Shown here one piece after another: positions 9,503 to 21,229 of a DNA stretch of 64,000 bases. Origin of the DNA: Saturnia japonica. Its lineage: Eukaryota > Arthropoda > Insecta > Lepidoptera > Saturniidae. The DNA lies in assembly GCA_033032175.1 (NCBI GenBank), contig CM065312.1, forward strand, positions 8,184,001 through 8,248,000, written 5' to 3'. Position 1 is the first letter of the stretch; the number at the start of each line of letters is the position of its first letter. The position numbers were made by a program, and so were the translations under genes. The notes under the pieces are model-generated. The model made no database searches. It worked only from the letters and a program-made list of their open reading frames with translations, and was not told where the DNA came from.

Positions 9503-12367
9503 ATGCAGTCCGTGACCCAATCTTGTGATGGCATGTCGAACGCGACCCATACATGTTCACTATGCAACAAGTCATTCAAATCTTTGAAAGGCCTCAATAT
9601 ACACAATACAAAATCACACAGGAACTGTATTAGCCAAAACAATTCACCTTTAGACATACATCCCTTCATTCCGAGTGCGCCTACTTATGTAGCCAACGAT
9701 CCAACACCTTTCCACACATATCTTAGCCATTTGAAAAATAGTATACCTATAGTTAAAAGAATCCCTCGAGGAGCTCGAATAACCGTTGCTACACATTTGT
9801 CACAATTAATCCAGAAATGTTACTTAACCAATTGTACTCAAGACTGGCAGAACCTATTTTTATTTTCATACAGCACACTACATATAATAAAAACTGATGA
9901 ACCGAATTTATCCTTGACACAAAAGATTAAGAATAACTGTGCTGTAAGCTCCCCGCCTTCTCCCGCACCTCTAATCAAACATGATGCCCCTCGTAATCGC
10001 TACAAACTTATTGAAAACAAAATCTGTGACGGAGATCTCAAAGGTGCCGCTCGCCTTTTGTTCTCCAACGACGTGCTATCACCAGATACCCCTGACACCC
10101 TTCATGCCTTACGGACAAAACATCCTCCAGCTCCAGTAAACCCATATTTTGTCGACCCACCAACAGCAAGGCAAACATGCCTTCAAATTCAAAAGAAAGA
10201 TGTTACAGATGCAATTTTATCTTTTAAACCAGGTTCGGCTGCAGGTTTGGATGGAATCTCACCCCAACATTTGAAAGACTTAACTTCACATTCTGTGGGT
10301 GATGCAGGCGAGCAACTTGTAAATTCGATCACTAAATTAATCAACTTTATGTATTCCGGTAATGTCAATCCAGAAATTGTTTCCATTCTTTTCGGCGCGA
10401 ACCTCATTGCCCTCACCAAAAAGGACGGAGGGGTGAGACCAATTGCTGTTGGATCAACACTACGACGTCTGGCCTCCAAAATTGCTGTTCGACATATTTT
10501 ACCAAAATTAAATTCGGAATTTGAACTCGTACAGTTAGGCTTCGGTGTAAAAGGAGGGTGTGAGGCAGCCGTCCATGCCCTACGCTCTTTCCTAACTTAC
10601 GGACAGCCTGACTTGTTGCTCAAAATTGATGTCAAAAATGCATTCAATTCGGTAAATAGGGATACCCTGCTGACGAAAATAAAACAACATATACCTGAAA
10701 TATACAATTATCTTCTTCGCAGTTACGCTAACCCAACAAAATTGTTATATCGTTCTAATGAACTGTCCTCGGAAGTAGGTTGTCAACAAGGTGATCCCCT
10801 TGGGCCTGCAATTTTTAGTTTGGCTATAAATCCGATAATCAAAACTTTAAATTGTAAATTCAACGTTTGGTATTTGGACGACGGAACCCTAGGAGGTGAT
10901 GTGGATACTGTGTTTTCGGACCTTTTTTTAATCAAAAATAAATTTGAAGCCATTGGTTTGGGGCTTAATTTTAGCAAATGCGAACTTTTTATAAATAACT
11001 GCGACTTAAATTTAAATGACGTAAAACAAAAATTTAATATTTTGGCTCCAAATATTAAGATAGTAAACAGTAATTCCCTTTACTTTTTAGGTTCTCCAAT
11101 TTTTGATAAATCTTTTTCTGAATTTTTGAATATTTCAATTACTAAATTCCAAAATTCTGCTGCCCGTCTCCTTGAAATTAGTCCACATTATGCACTTTGC
11201 ATCTTAAAATTCTGTCTTTTCGTCCCTAAATTTACATATGTGCTCCGTTGCTGCTCCTTTTGGAATCACCCAGATCTTTTGACACAAGTAGACGATTTAA
11301 TCAAAATTACCTTAGAATCGATTCTTAATATGCAGCTGTACGAGCAATCTTGGACCCAAGCATCCTTACCCATCCGTTATGGTGGTTTAGGGATTCGCAA
11401 AATTTCCAGTGTCGCTTTACCAGCCTTCCTATCTTCTGTCCATAGTTCAGCAAATCTCATAAGTAAAGTTTTAAGGGTATCCCCTTCATACTTTGAGATT
11501 GCTGGCTTGGAAGAAGCTAGAAACGCTTTCTTAATTGCATGCCCAGGTCAAAATTTTCCAGTTTCTCCAAATTCACAGAGGAGCTGTGACGACATAAACT
11601 GAAAATTGATTTATGACAATTTTTTGAGCTGTAGTACGGGTTCGGCGCGTGCTAGGCTTTTGGCCGTTGGTGCGCATGAGGCCGGCTACTGGCTTCAAGC
11701 GTATCCTTCGTCAAATACAGGAACATTTCTTGAACCTGACACGCTCCGAATCGCAAGCTGTCTAAGGCTTGGGGTTCCGGTCTGCGTTCCTCATAAATGT
11801 CCCTGTGGCAGTGATGTCGACAAGTTAGGACATCACGGACTGTCATGTCAAAAAAGTGCAGGCCGCTTCTCGAGACATGCCGTACTTAACGATATCATAC
11901 GCCGGTCCCTTGCCACCGTCAACGTTCCAAGTTTACTTGAGCCGACTGGTATTGCAAGAGACGATGGCAAGAGACCGGACGGTATGAGTTTGGTTCCATG
12001 GAGGATGGGCCGGGTGCTAGTATGGGATGCAACCTGTTCAGACACGCTGGCCCCTTCCCATCTACTTGGAACCAGCAACAGAGCTGGTGTGGCTTCTGAG
12101 GCGGCTGAAAAAGCTAAGGCTTGCAAATACAGGGGTCTGGGCTCTGAATATGATTTTGTCCCATTCGGCGTCGAGACCCTTGGCCCGTGGGGTCCTAGCG
12201 CTACAAGGCTTTTTAAGGAAATAGTAAAAAGGTTAGTCGACATCACAGGAGACCGAAGAGCTGGCAGCTACCTCAGACAAAGAATTAGTCTAGCTATTCA
12301 AAGGGGGAACGCTGCCAGTATCTTCGGAACCTTGCCTAAAGGGACTCCTTTTCATAATATATTTTAA
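9503..12367 (+). CDS. RT / restriction-like endonuclease retroelement ORF, one internal TGA
   Basis: One reading frame of 955 codons with a single in-frame TGA (11600-11602, codon 700). N-terminal C2H2 finger: C18, C21, H34, H39. The reverse transcriptase follows: a GSAAGLDGISP block near 243, catalytic D376 in KIDVKNAFNSV, QQGDPLGP near 430, and YLDD at 457-460. After the TGA (positions counted through it) come a CCHC knuckle, CPCGSDVDKLGHHGLSC from 766, and an endonuclease core: KRPDG (P825, D826) and WDATC (D842), i.e. PD-X15-D. This finger-RT-CCHC-PD..D order is that of RLE-type non-LTR elements such as R2, but the YLDD box and the rest of the sequence are not R2. The family is uncertain. 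The protein would nick target DNA and copy its RNA in the nucleus. Confidence 0.85.
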
Positions 12368-12560
12368 TCTGTAGTTATGTATGTACATGTAATAATAATT
12401 TCTTTTAATATTTAAAATCTAATATTTGCATGTTAAAAATTAATCTATCTTGGTGGAATTATTTATATATGGGTGATAATTTAAATAAATTATTTATATT
12501 TCGCACTTAAATGAGGCTTATAAATAATTGTAATAAATAACAATATATTATTGAATAAAA
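12368..12560 (+). mobile_element. 3' untranslated part of the RLE-type retroelement
   Basis: A/T-rich sequence after the stop codon, without an obvious poly(A) tail or simple-repeat end. The 3' border cannot be fixed from the sequence. Confidence 0.3.
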
Positions 12561-12579
12561 GAGAATAATTACGACACTA

Positions 12580-12835
12580 TGACGTCTTTGTAGCGAAGCT
12601 GATAGAAACGTGAATTTGTATACTACAGAAAATCTCATCCAAACATATTTGTGGTGTGTTCTTACAGGGAGTAGGTTTTCCAGAACTCTTGGGGAAGGGA
12701 TACTACTCTTCAAGGTTGGCTATACTGTTGTATTACGCACATCTGGTGTTACAATCGCTCATAGCCATAGCTACAACCGCTTACGATTAGACCAACCGTA
12801 AGCTTGCTTGCCACCTTAGACGTCTTAAAAAATAT
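12580..12835 (+). mobile_element. LINE/SINE 3'-end fragment
   Basis: The end of this stretch (GTTACAATCGCTCATAGCC...GCTTGCTTGCCACCTTA) resembles the common lepidopteran LINE tail with TTTGCCACCTTA. Nothing codes clearly. Confidence 0.35.
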
Positions 12836-14704
12836 CGCTGTATGGCTGTGTCAGAGACATACATGGCTGTGTATATTAAGTGAATACATGCTTGCTCGGA
12901 CATTTTTTTTATTTCCCGGCATCGCTTCACTTAAAAATTTTGTAATTATTTATTAGTATCACTAGATTTCCGTTAAGAAGCTCTTTCCAACAATATACAT
13001 TTTATATATTTTGATTTAGCTGTTTGACGAGTAAAGGTCAACATTGTATTAAGTTTTCTTAATTTTTAATACTTTAATACCATATAAATTCACAATAACT
13101 ATTTCACACCAAGGTTTTCTATAAGTAATCGATAAATCGTGATGAGAACTGTGGATTGAAACTATATGAGCGTCGTAGCTACTCATAATTTATTCAAAAT
13201 GGCAATCATGTGTCGCGGCAAAACGATCTCAAAATGGCGCCGCGTCCCCTTCTCCCGCGCGCGATTTATTACAGTGTTCACAGTCCTCACACAATGTAAC
13301 GAACTCTTCGAAACATTAACTAACAATTTAATTATTAAATATTGAATGTAAATTATACATAAGAGAGATAATGATACATGTGTAGCTGCAATACCCCGAT
13401 TTTGCTATCATAAGTTTTTTAAATAGCTTTCCACTATGCAAGTAAATTTAAAGATTCAAAAAAGTACTAAAATGAGTAGAAGTTTTCTATGAAGATAATC
13501 GTCGTAATTTAAATATATTATATTCATAATAATATTCTTCATTTCATGTTGAAAATCGATCGCCGATACCTATCATTGTGTTTCACTGTTGTACGTACAC
13601 GTAGCCTGTTCTCAAACGCTAACGCGATAATATAAAATTGATTTTTTTTCTTTGTCAATTAAGGGAGTTTTTAACGATGTGGCCCAAGATAGTAGCACGC
13701 CTAGCATAGTGGGAGAACTGACTCTCGAGTGCAGCTGCCGGATCATACCTACAGGTATTTGGCGACAGATTTTCAATTTAAGAGTGGTAGCTAGCCAGGC
13801 GGGCACTAAAGAATGCCCTAAAACCATGAAAAAGTTTGCATATTTTATTAGTTTAAAATAATCAAATGGTATATGACTTTTCATCATTCCTTATTGACGC
13901 TAAAGTTTATTAAATTATAAACTGATGAAATATTTTACATAAAAAATGTGTTTTATAAAAGCTGCATATAAAATAAAATATCTAATATGATAAAATTAGT
14001 ACATTAAAAGAGGTAATATAGAATAAAAAATAAACGGTTTATCCATAGCCTATGTAATTAATTTATTCCGTCCGTTTATTTCTTTGAAATGTTAACTATA
14101 CAATTTCTATACTAAAGCAAAAAAAACATGATTTTAAATATTAATGTCAATGTCAATAAAAAACCTCTTGTAACTAGGTAATTATAAAAAAATCTAGGTA
14201 AACTAGTTATCTTAAGTTGAAATATGTGTACGAAACCAGTTATTACAAAATATTTGTCTGTTACCAATTTACATATAATTCTACATTGGAAGAACATTGC
14301 TACAATAAAACCAATATCTTCTGCTAGTTTTGCGTTTGCTACGTTAATGGCAATTGTTTATTCGTTAACCAGAAGTTAAATTATGAAATGAGCAAAATAT
14401 TAATTATCATAAATATTATTTCTCAAAGGCATCGTTTCTCAAAGGTTTTCCTGGCAACGCCATGTCTCCGATTATTCGTCATCAAAATTAATGATCCAAA
14501 TATTATTTTACAACTTATATTCTCCGCTATTGACGAAACAGGTATATACTAAAATAGATATTTCCGTTAAAAAAAAAAATTACAAATATTTTTCATTAGG
14601 AATGCCGTCTGTTGAAACAAATAAAAATATATTCAAGGCAACATCTATTAAGAATCTGTTTGACTATCAAGGCAGCTGTTAGTTATTTCATTTATATTCT
14701 ATAA
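12836..14704. other. Intergenic, one SINE fragment only
   Basis: Besides 13665-13830, nothing assignable. A G+C-rich patch at 13205-13270 (GGCGCCGCGTCCCC) is unexplained. Confidence 0.45.
13665..13830 (-). mobile_element. SINE family S1, copy 2 (tRNA head missing)
   Basis: Shares GATGTGGCCCAAGATAGTA, GAGTGCAGCTGCCGGA and TTTGGCGACAGATTTTCAA with copies 1 and 3. The promoter-bearing part is truncated. Confidence 0.65.
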
Positions 14705-15347
14705 CTAGCTGTGCCCCACGGTTTCACCCGTGTTAATTTTATACAATAAACACCGCAACGCCAACGCACCTGTGTAGTCTATCATAATTATTGTTCTTGT
14801 CGCAAGGACAAATTATTTCAATTTTTTATTATCTCGTAAACTATGTGTCAAAATAACATACAATAATGACCAAAACTTAAAATTATAAAATTTTCTTCTT
14901 TACGAAGAAACTTTTATACTTAATAATTAATATGCCATGCCTAAAAATAGTGTTCATAAATCACTTTTTAATTTTTAACAATTGTTTGTTACAAAATTGT
15001 TTTTTGAGGCTTATGTATAGGAGATAGTCATATGCTATCGCGAACTTTATATTATATATACTAATGATCAGTATTTTTGTAGCAAATTGTATTTACGTAT
15101 CATTAACCATTACGAAAGCGCAAGCGGATAAAGCAGCTCGGAAGGGCTTCCATCTTCGACTTAACAAAAATCAATATTTAAGGATCTCTTAGAGTTGTAG
15201 CCTAATGTTAGATAGCCTACAACTATTCGTCGTGAGTCTGGCTACCATATACAATTTTTTTTTTTTATTTTCCGACCGGGTATTTCCAGAAATTAGCGTG
15301 TTTAAACAAAACAAAAAACTCTTCCGCTTTATTATATTAGTATAGAT
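14705..15347 (-). mobile_element. Lep1-type Helitron, copy 2
   Basis: Near-identical to 3738-4376. The CTAG end is at 14705-14708 and the TCTATACTAATA start at the right. Confidence 0.75.
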
Positions 15348-15354
15348 AGTATAG

Positions 15355-15782
15355 AAATACACCGACTGATCTCGGGACACGACATACCAAAAGGAAACCA
15401 TACATGTGTTTATCACTATGTGTATTGTGGTCGCGATCCCTATCACCCCGTTATATTACTGTATATACAATGAATAATCTCAGAACACGACATACCAAAA
15501 GAAATTCGTTCATGTGTTTATCACTATGTGTATGGTGGTCGCAATCTCTACCACGCCGCTATATTACTGTATATACACCGATTGATCTCGGAACATGACA
15601 AATAAAATAAATTCGTTCATGTGTTTATAACTATGTGTATGGTGGTCGCGATCTCTACCACGCCGCTATATTACTGCATATACACCGATTGATCTTGGAA
15701 CACGACAAACCAAAAGAAAATCATAGATGGATTTATCACTCTATGTGTATGGTATTTATTGTAAATCATCCCTTATTGTACC
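15355..15782. repeat. Minisatellite, four units of 107-108 bp
   Basis: Units begin at 15357, 15465, 15573 and 15680. They match the 5098-5417 array, and the same closing sequence CATCCCTTATTGTAC follows both arrays. Confidence 0.88.
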
Positions 15783-16187
15783 ATCTTGAGGATTAAATTT
15801 CAAAAACGCGAAACCCTTTTTATCTTCCTAAAAGCATAAATATAACTTTTCATATCGCTAAATTGAGAAATAGTGGGTTCTTCATTAAAAATTGTATCCC
15901 CTATTTGACCCCTTCATGTTTTATCTTTGCGCCATAAGGCCGTCTCCAAGATCCAATATATCTCTATTCATCAAAATTGGTTTGATGGGTTCTTCGTATA
16001 AACCTTCATCTCCTATTTCACCCATTAAAGTTTTATTTTCACCACATAAGTAGCCAGACACATTCTCCAAAGTCCAACATATCTCTATACCAAAATTCAT
16101 CAAAATTGGTTGAGCGGTCTAGGCGTGAAAATGCAACAGACGGGACAGACAGAATTACTTTAGCATTTATAATATCAGTAGGTATGG
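15783..16187 (-). mobile_element. Helitron family B, 5' half
   Basis: Reverse strand matches the first part of the elements at 44864 and 57029: CATACCTACTGATATTATAAAT, the GTCCCGTCTGTTGCATTTTC block, and the AAACCCTTTTTATC block (reversed). It abuts the minisatellite. Confidence 0.6.
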
Positions 16188-17581
16188 ATTATTCATTTCA
16201 TATACTGTCACTTTCTATGGTGTCATTTACCTAATAAAATACCAACAGTAAATTATTACTCAACAGAAAAATAACGACAACAGTTTATAATAATAAATTT
16301 TTGAAATGATTTCTCTTTCCCTTTATACCTTGCAATAAATTATTTCTCTCTATACCTTTCTATGTTTCTCTATAATAACTGATCTTTAGTAAGGTAAAAA
16401 TAACAAAAGATCGATTGTTGTGGTGTCCTTTTAATTTTCTATTTTATGGATTTTTATATTGTCAATACAAATCCGAAAGTGAATCGACAAAATATCGATT
16501 TTTGAGAGATCAAACTTTTAGACCTAGGTTTTTTGTGCATCGATTCATAAAAGTACGATTTGAATCGATCTTTTTTGAAATGAATTGCCATCCCTAGCAG
16601 CGGCGTGGCTATATTCAACCGACAAATGTCCCGCCCATGCTGGCCCCCTTTTAATATGATTTATCACATAGATCTGAGGTCAACTTATATTGGATTCATA
16701 ATTTTTGAAACTCCATTTCTTAACTTTATCAAAAGTTTCAATCATCTTCGTTTTACAAACCATAATATACAGATAACTAAAATTTCAGCCAATTCAACTG
16801 AAGAGCTATTTTATAGCATTTTTATCGAACAAAAGTTCGACGTGATTTTGTAAATTGATATAACTTTTTTATTTATGAACTTATTGAAGTAAAACAAACA
16901 CTAAATGTTAAGTGAAACTTACATTTTAAACTTACATTTTACATTTTACTAGTGAAAACAGTTTACAAATCGGTTAAGCCGGTTAAACAAACATTCTAAC
17001 AATCATTGTTTTGGGTTCTGCTGTGTTGATAAATGCCCCCAATAATAGTTTTTCTCATATATTTCTCATATATCTTCTATGTACAGACATCGATCAGTTA
17101 CCTTTTTATTATATGTATAGATTTAAATAGATATAGAATAGATGTGCGCATATTCGCATGGGTCAGCAAAATATATAATAAAAGTGAAAAAGAGGTTAAC
17201 ATGACGTGTATATATTACAACTAGCTAGTGACCGTCCGATTCATAATATGATAATCATATATTATTATGCCATATCATTTTGCACCCTGAAAATACCAAT
17301 TCTCACATGGCAAACAGACAAACTAATTTTTGATAGGGAAAACGTAGATATTATTATACAATTTATGGATGAAATCCTTTCTTTTACTTGTGTTAATTTA
17401 TTAGGTTTTTTAAATCAAACATTCAAATTGAACTATACTTTTATAATTCACAAACTTTATTATACACATTACAATCGGAAATCTTTTCTTAACAGCTAGA
17501 GTTGGCACGCATACAAAATACATGATTCAATCAGTATTGCAAGTATAAAATAATTTTATTCAACTATTATGAATCAACTGT
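16188..17581. other. No gene seen
   Basis: Frames at 16415, 16605, 17033 and 17206 are rich in Ile, Phe, Tyr and Lys from A/T content and match no family I know. ATCGATT motifs recur near 16490-16570. Confidence 0.45.
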
Positions 17582-17990
17582 CTCGTTAGCCTAGTGTTCG
17601 TAAGCGCGACTGCTATGAAGCGAGGTCCTAGGTTCGACTCCCAGGTCGAGCAAAATGTTATTGGGTTTTTCCTATGAAATTCTCAGTAGCAGCTCGAAGT
17701 TTGATTTCGTGCGCGATTAATGGCAATAGGCTCGCTCCCTATTACACGGGACCTAAAAACATACTCGGCGAACTGTGGGTGTACATTATTTATTTATTTA
17801 TTTCAAGAAATCTACAGCTCTTAAATTCTAACTTACATACATAATTAAGTTGACATATTGGCTTAGCCAAAAATGATTTCAATCGTATTACAATAAAGTT
17901 ATAATAATTCTATACCCCAACGAAATTATTAATTAAATATTATTAGTACATCTCTGCCTAACCCTTCGGGGAATACAGGCGTGATGGTAC
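17582..17990 (+). mobile_element. tRNA-derived SINE split by a small insertion
   Basis: A-box-like TAGCCTAGTGTTCG, B box GGTTCGACTCC (17631-17641), then GGGTTTTTCC, TCTCAGTAGCAGC, GGCAATAGGCTC and CTATTACACGGGAC, a SINE widespread in Lepidoptera. Its last part, CTCTGCCTAACCCTTCGGGG, appears only after an insertion at 17787-17945. Confidence 0.75.
17787..17945 (-). mobile_element. Insertion inside the SINE
   Basis: Flanked by GTACAT on both sides (17781-17786 and 17946-17951). The left edge is an (ATTT)n run, the reversed tail of a retroposed piece. The family is not recognised. Confidence 0.6.
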
Positions 17991-17997
17991 GTTTTTT

Positions 17998-18290
17998 AAT
18001 CATCCTGCATACAGTCTTGACCTGGCACCGTGCGAGTTCTTCCTGTTTTGAAAAATCAAGAATTATTTACGCAGTTACGGTTTTTAAACACCAGAAGAGG
18101 CCGTTGAAGAACATAAAAAAACTGTTTCCGAGATCGCCACGGAGGAGTGGCGCAAATATTTTCAAAATTTGTTTATTTGTATGAAAAAGCTCATTGAAGC
18201 AAAGTGGGAATTTTTTGAGATACAATAACTTGATTTTTGACCAGTTATAGTATTTCTTTTGATATTTATTCCAGAATTTTTAGTGCGCCC
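17998..18290 (+). pseudogene. mariner transposase C-terminal remnant
   Basis: One frame reads NHPAYSLDLAPCEFFLF, then stops, then TPEEAVEEHKKTVSEIATEE and WRKYFQNLF, ending near 18229. This is the C-terminal part of an insect mariner transposase, including the third catalytic Asp (SLDLAP). TGA (18049-18051) and TAA stops break it. No upstream part or terminal repeat is visible. Confidence 0.8.
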
Positions 18291-18751
18291 CCACGTATCT
18301 GGATCTTGTTTATTCAGCTTCTATCTATCCATACTTTAGTGCACCATATCTTTATTTCTTATTAAAATTTAAAATATGTCATTCATATCACTTTACAAAT
18401 TATAATATGTATCTTACATTTAACTTTTATCTACATTTGGCATTTTATTATTACAGCATTTAACCTTTATGCAGTTCTTACATTAAAATTGACGCTTACC
18501 AACGAAGAGCATTTTATTTTTATAGATTTTAAATACGTATTTCGTTAATCATATCGAGAAACGTTAATGCCAAGCTTCAAATAAAACTGACCAGAAAAAT
18601 ATTATTACTCAGACTTAGGTATTAAATTTCAAGAAATCCCTTCTGGAACAATGGCTAAACATAAAATTAACACTCAAATTTTATATTTGTATCCTTAGTA
18701 GTTTTGAACTTGGCAATGATGACTTAATTATGACATAGCCCTTTTTATATA

Positions 18752-18900
18752 ACTAGCTGGACCGACATACGTTGCTCTGGCCTTTCCACTATTTAAGAAT
18801 TCGACCACAGCACCACCTACTCCGATTTTTTAATGTCCTGAAAACTTTTCTGGGAGCATAACGATAACAAACATAACAAAAAATAATTACGCTTAACCAT
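18752..18900 (-). mobile_element. Helitron-like end fragment, second copy
   Basis: AACTAGCTGGACCGACATACG gives a reversed CTAG-type end. The following block resembles 225-300. The other end was not located. Confidence 0.35.
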
Positions 18901-19744
18901 CGTTATAATCGTACATCATTATTCATTTCATTTCATCGTTGTTAATTTGTACCCTTGAGTACATTAAAAAATCCAATAGAAAAAAAGCTATTTCAGTTTT
19001 ACAAGAACCTTCTGATTATCCAGGCAGCTTTTAAAATATTTATTTCCCCAAAAAAATTATTCGGTCTATTACTAAAATTAAAAAAACATACTTAGATTAA
19101 TTAGTCAAATCGGTCCAACAGTTCTTAAATGATGCGCATAACAAATAACAGTATTTGATTGTTATTTTTATAGATTATATTATAGTAGCTATATCTATAA
19201 AATCAATTGATTGATCTTGATAATATTTAAGTTGTTTCGATAACAGATAATAAAGAAAGATATTTAACAGTTTAAATTTTATTAATATCAAATTATATAT
19301 GTCTATTAAAATTCACCCCTTAGTTTCCCTTAATTCATACAGTACTTTCATATTCTAAAATAAAGGTAAAGAGAACAAATATATTCAGCGTTTTTCAGTG
19401 TTGTTACATAATACTATGTATAATATGTAAATGTGTCTAAAACCAATCAATCTATATGAATTCTTGATAAGATATTAAATTCAATATGGACTTTAAGGAA
19501 CTTCCTGTAACTTATAGCTGAAGCGAAGTGAAATATTACCCTCCTTTCAGCAAGCTTTCAGGCTAGGTTTTAGAAGCGTAATACAAAAAGTATGAAAAAG
19601 TCTCGAGTCGTCCAAACACGCAGAGTTACTGAAATAAATATTCTTGAAACTGTACTTTATGGGTTGTTGGTATCAAAACTTTATTCTTTACATATTACAA
19701 TATTCTGTTCAGTTAATTCATTTTTTTATCATTATAGGTTTAGG
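18901..19744. other. No gene seen
   Basis: A/T-rich; may include the rest of the Helitron-like fragment at 18752, but no second end is visible. Confidence 0.4.
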
Positions 19745-20045
19745 TGTAGTGGTCACTATCTCACCTGATCTGAGGTGATGAGGCAGCCCAAGATGGTAGA
19801 TAGCACGCTAAGCCCAGTGGAAGACTGACTCTCAAGTGTAGCTGCCGGAACACACCTAAAAGTGCTTCACGATAGATTTTCAAATTGAGGGTGGTAGCTA
19901 GCAGCGGGCTTTACAAAAAGGCCTACCACCATACTATAGTTTCATCATGATGTTTTCCTTCACCGAAAGCTCTGGCTCATTGAATTCGAACTCACGTGGA
20001 TCGACGCGATATCCCTACACGTTACCAATGAGCCAACATTGCTTT
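19745..20045 (-). mobile_element. SINE family S1, copy 3 (longest)
   Basis: Reverse strand: A-box-like TGGCTCATTGGTAACGTG, B-box-like GAGTTCGAATTC, ATGTTTTCCTTC-type linker (reversed AAGGAAAACATC), body and GGTGAGATAGTG tail. It includes a linker missing from copy 1. Confidence 0.75.
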
Positions 20046-20099
20046 AAAATCATTGTTTCATAAAGCGCCTTTCCTACATTGGATTTAAGAAAATAGACT

Positions 20100-20640
20100 G
20101 TTTTTTTTTATCGTGGTAGCACTGCGGTAAGCACAGCGCATTCCAACAACATAGTGAACAATGGAGGAATCTACAATCCATCGAGAGTCATCGCTTTTAT
20201 CGTAGTCTGTTGAAATGTCTTTTAACGCTTTGTTTGAAGGATCTCATGTTGTAGGAATGAGAGAACACACTGGGTGGGAAACAGTTCTAAAGCTTCACAG
20301 TACGGCAAAGATATGACGAAGAGAACTTTTTTTTTCGTGTCGAGATGGAGGTTACTGTAAAGTTGTGGCTAAAGAACCAAAAGCGTTTGTTTGTGTTATG
20401 AAAGTGAGCAGAGATAATTAACTTGAACAGCTCTTCAGAATACTCGTCATGATACAGACGGTAGAACACGCTCAGCAAGGCTGTATAGCTGAAGCTTCTC
20501 GATGAATTTAGTAAGGTCTGCATGATTTGCAATGCGGACAGCTCGTTTATGCAACTTGTCCAGGGCATCGAGGAGGTATTTTGCGGATCTGTCCCAAAGA
20601 TGTGAAAAGTATTTCATACAAGGTATATTTTTTGATAATA
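20100..20640 (-). pseudogene. LINE ORF2 C-terminus and 3' UTR
   Basis: The reverse strand reads LLDALDKLHKRAVRIANHAD, SYTALLSVFYRLYHDEYS (normally GECSEELF next) and KLWNCFPPSVFSHSY, the same LINE type as 4387-5090. The 3' UTR ends in the A-run opposite the T-run at 20102-20110. It is 5' truncated with frameshifts. Confidence 0.7.
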
Positions 20641-20893
20641 GTCATCCAGAGTGCAGTTTGAAAAAACGTAAACAATTTTATATATTAAAAGGAATTATTT
20701 GATAACCTTGACACAGCCAAGTAACTTGTCTCTCATGGATGACATTAATGCCAATTTTACGTACGTATTGTGTGACATTGAGATTCGAAGGGTTAATTGA
20801 TATAACTGCCTAGATCGAATACTTCGAAACAAACGCGGTTGTGGACTGAAGAAAGCGAATATAACGATTTCAAGCATACATGCTTGTATAAAT

Positions 20894-20931
20894 AACATAA
20901 ATTTAGTATATATAGATACTAAATTTATGTT
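20894..20931. repeat. Perfect 16-bp inverted repeat (hairpin)
   Basis: AACATAAATTTAGTAT, six-base loop ATATAG, then ATACTAAATTTATGTT, the exact reverse complement. It adjoins the RTE and LINE remnants. Confidence 0.9.
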
Positions 20932-21229
20932 GTTTACATTCTACACTAAGTGCTTAATAAAATATATAGGTACTATTCCCGCTAAATTGCAGTTCGGAAA
21001 CACATTACTTATTCTTGGAATTTATAAAGTAACTTTACACGAGTATTCCACAAATACCTATTTCCTTGAAAATACTATCTACATCATCTGTAACTATTAG
21101 CAAATCAGACAAAGTCGACAGAAATACCTCGAATTTTAAAATTAGAAGATCTCAGTTTAATAAAACACTTATATATAAGTTAAAATTATGGTTACAATTT
21201 TTTTTTTATCTTCTTTTTACCCTTTATCC

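Noticed and set aside
10189..10479. Antisense ORF of 96 codons
   Set aside because: Lies opposite the reverse transcriptase core and shows no motif; a shadow frame.
11848..12246. Antisense ORF of 132 codons
   Set aside because: Opposite the endonuclease domain with its distinctive motifs on the plus strand.
13641..13861. Forward and reverse frames at this place
   Set aside because: Both are translations of a truncated SINE.
20894..20931. microRNA precursor
   Set aside because: Stem of only 16 bp and very A/T-rich; too short for an animal pre-miRNA.
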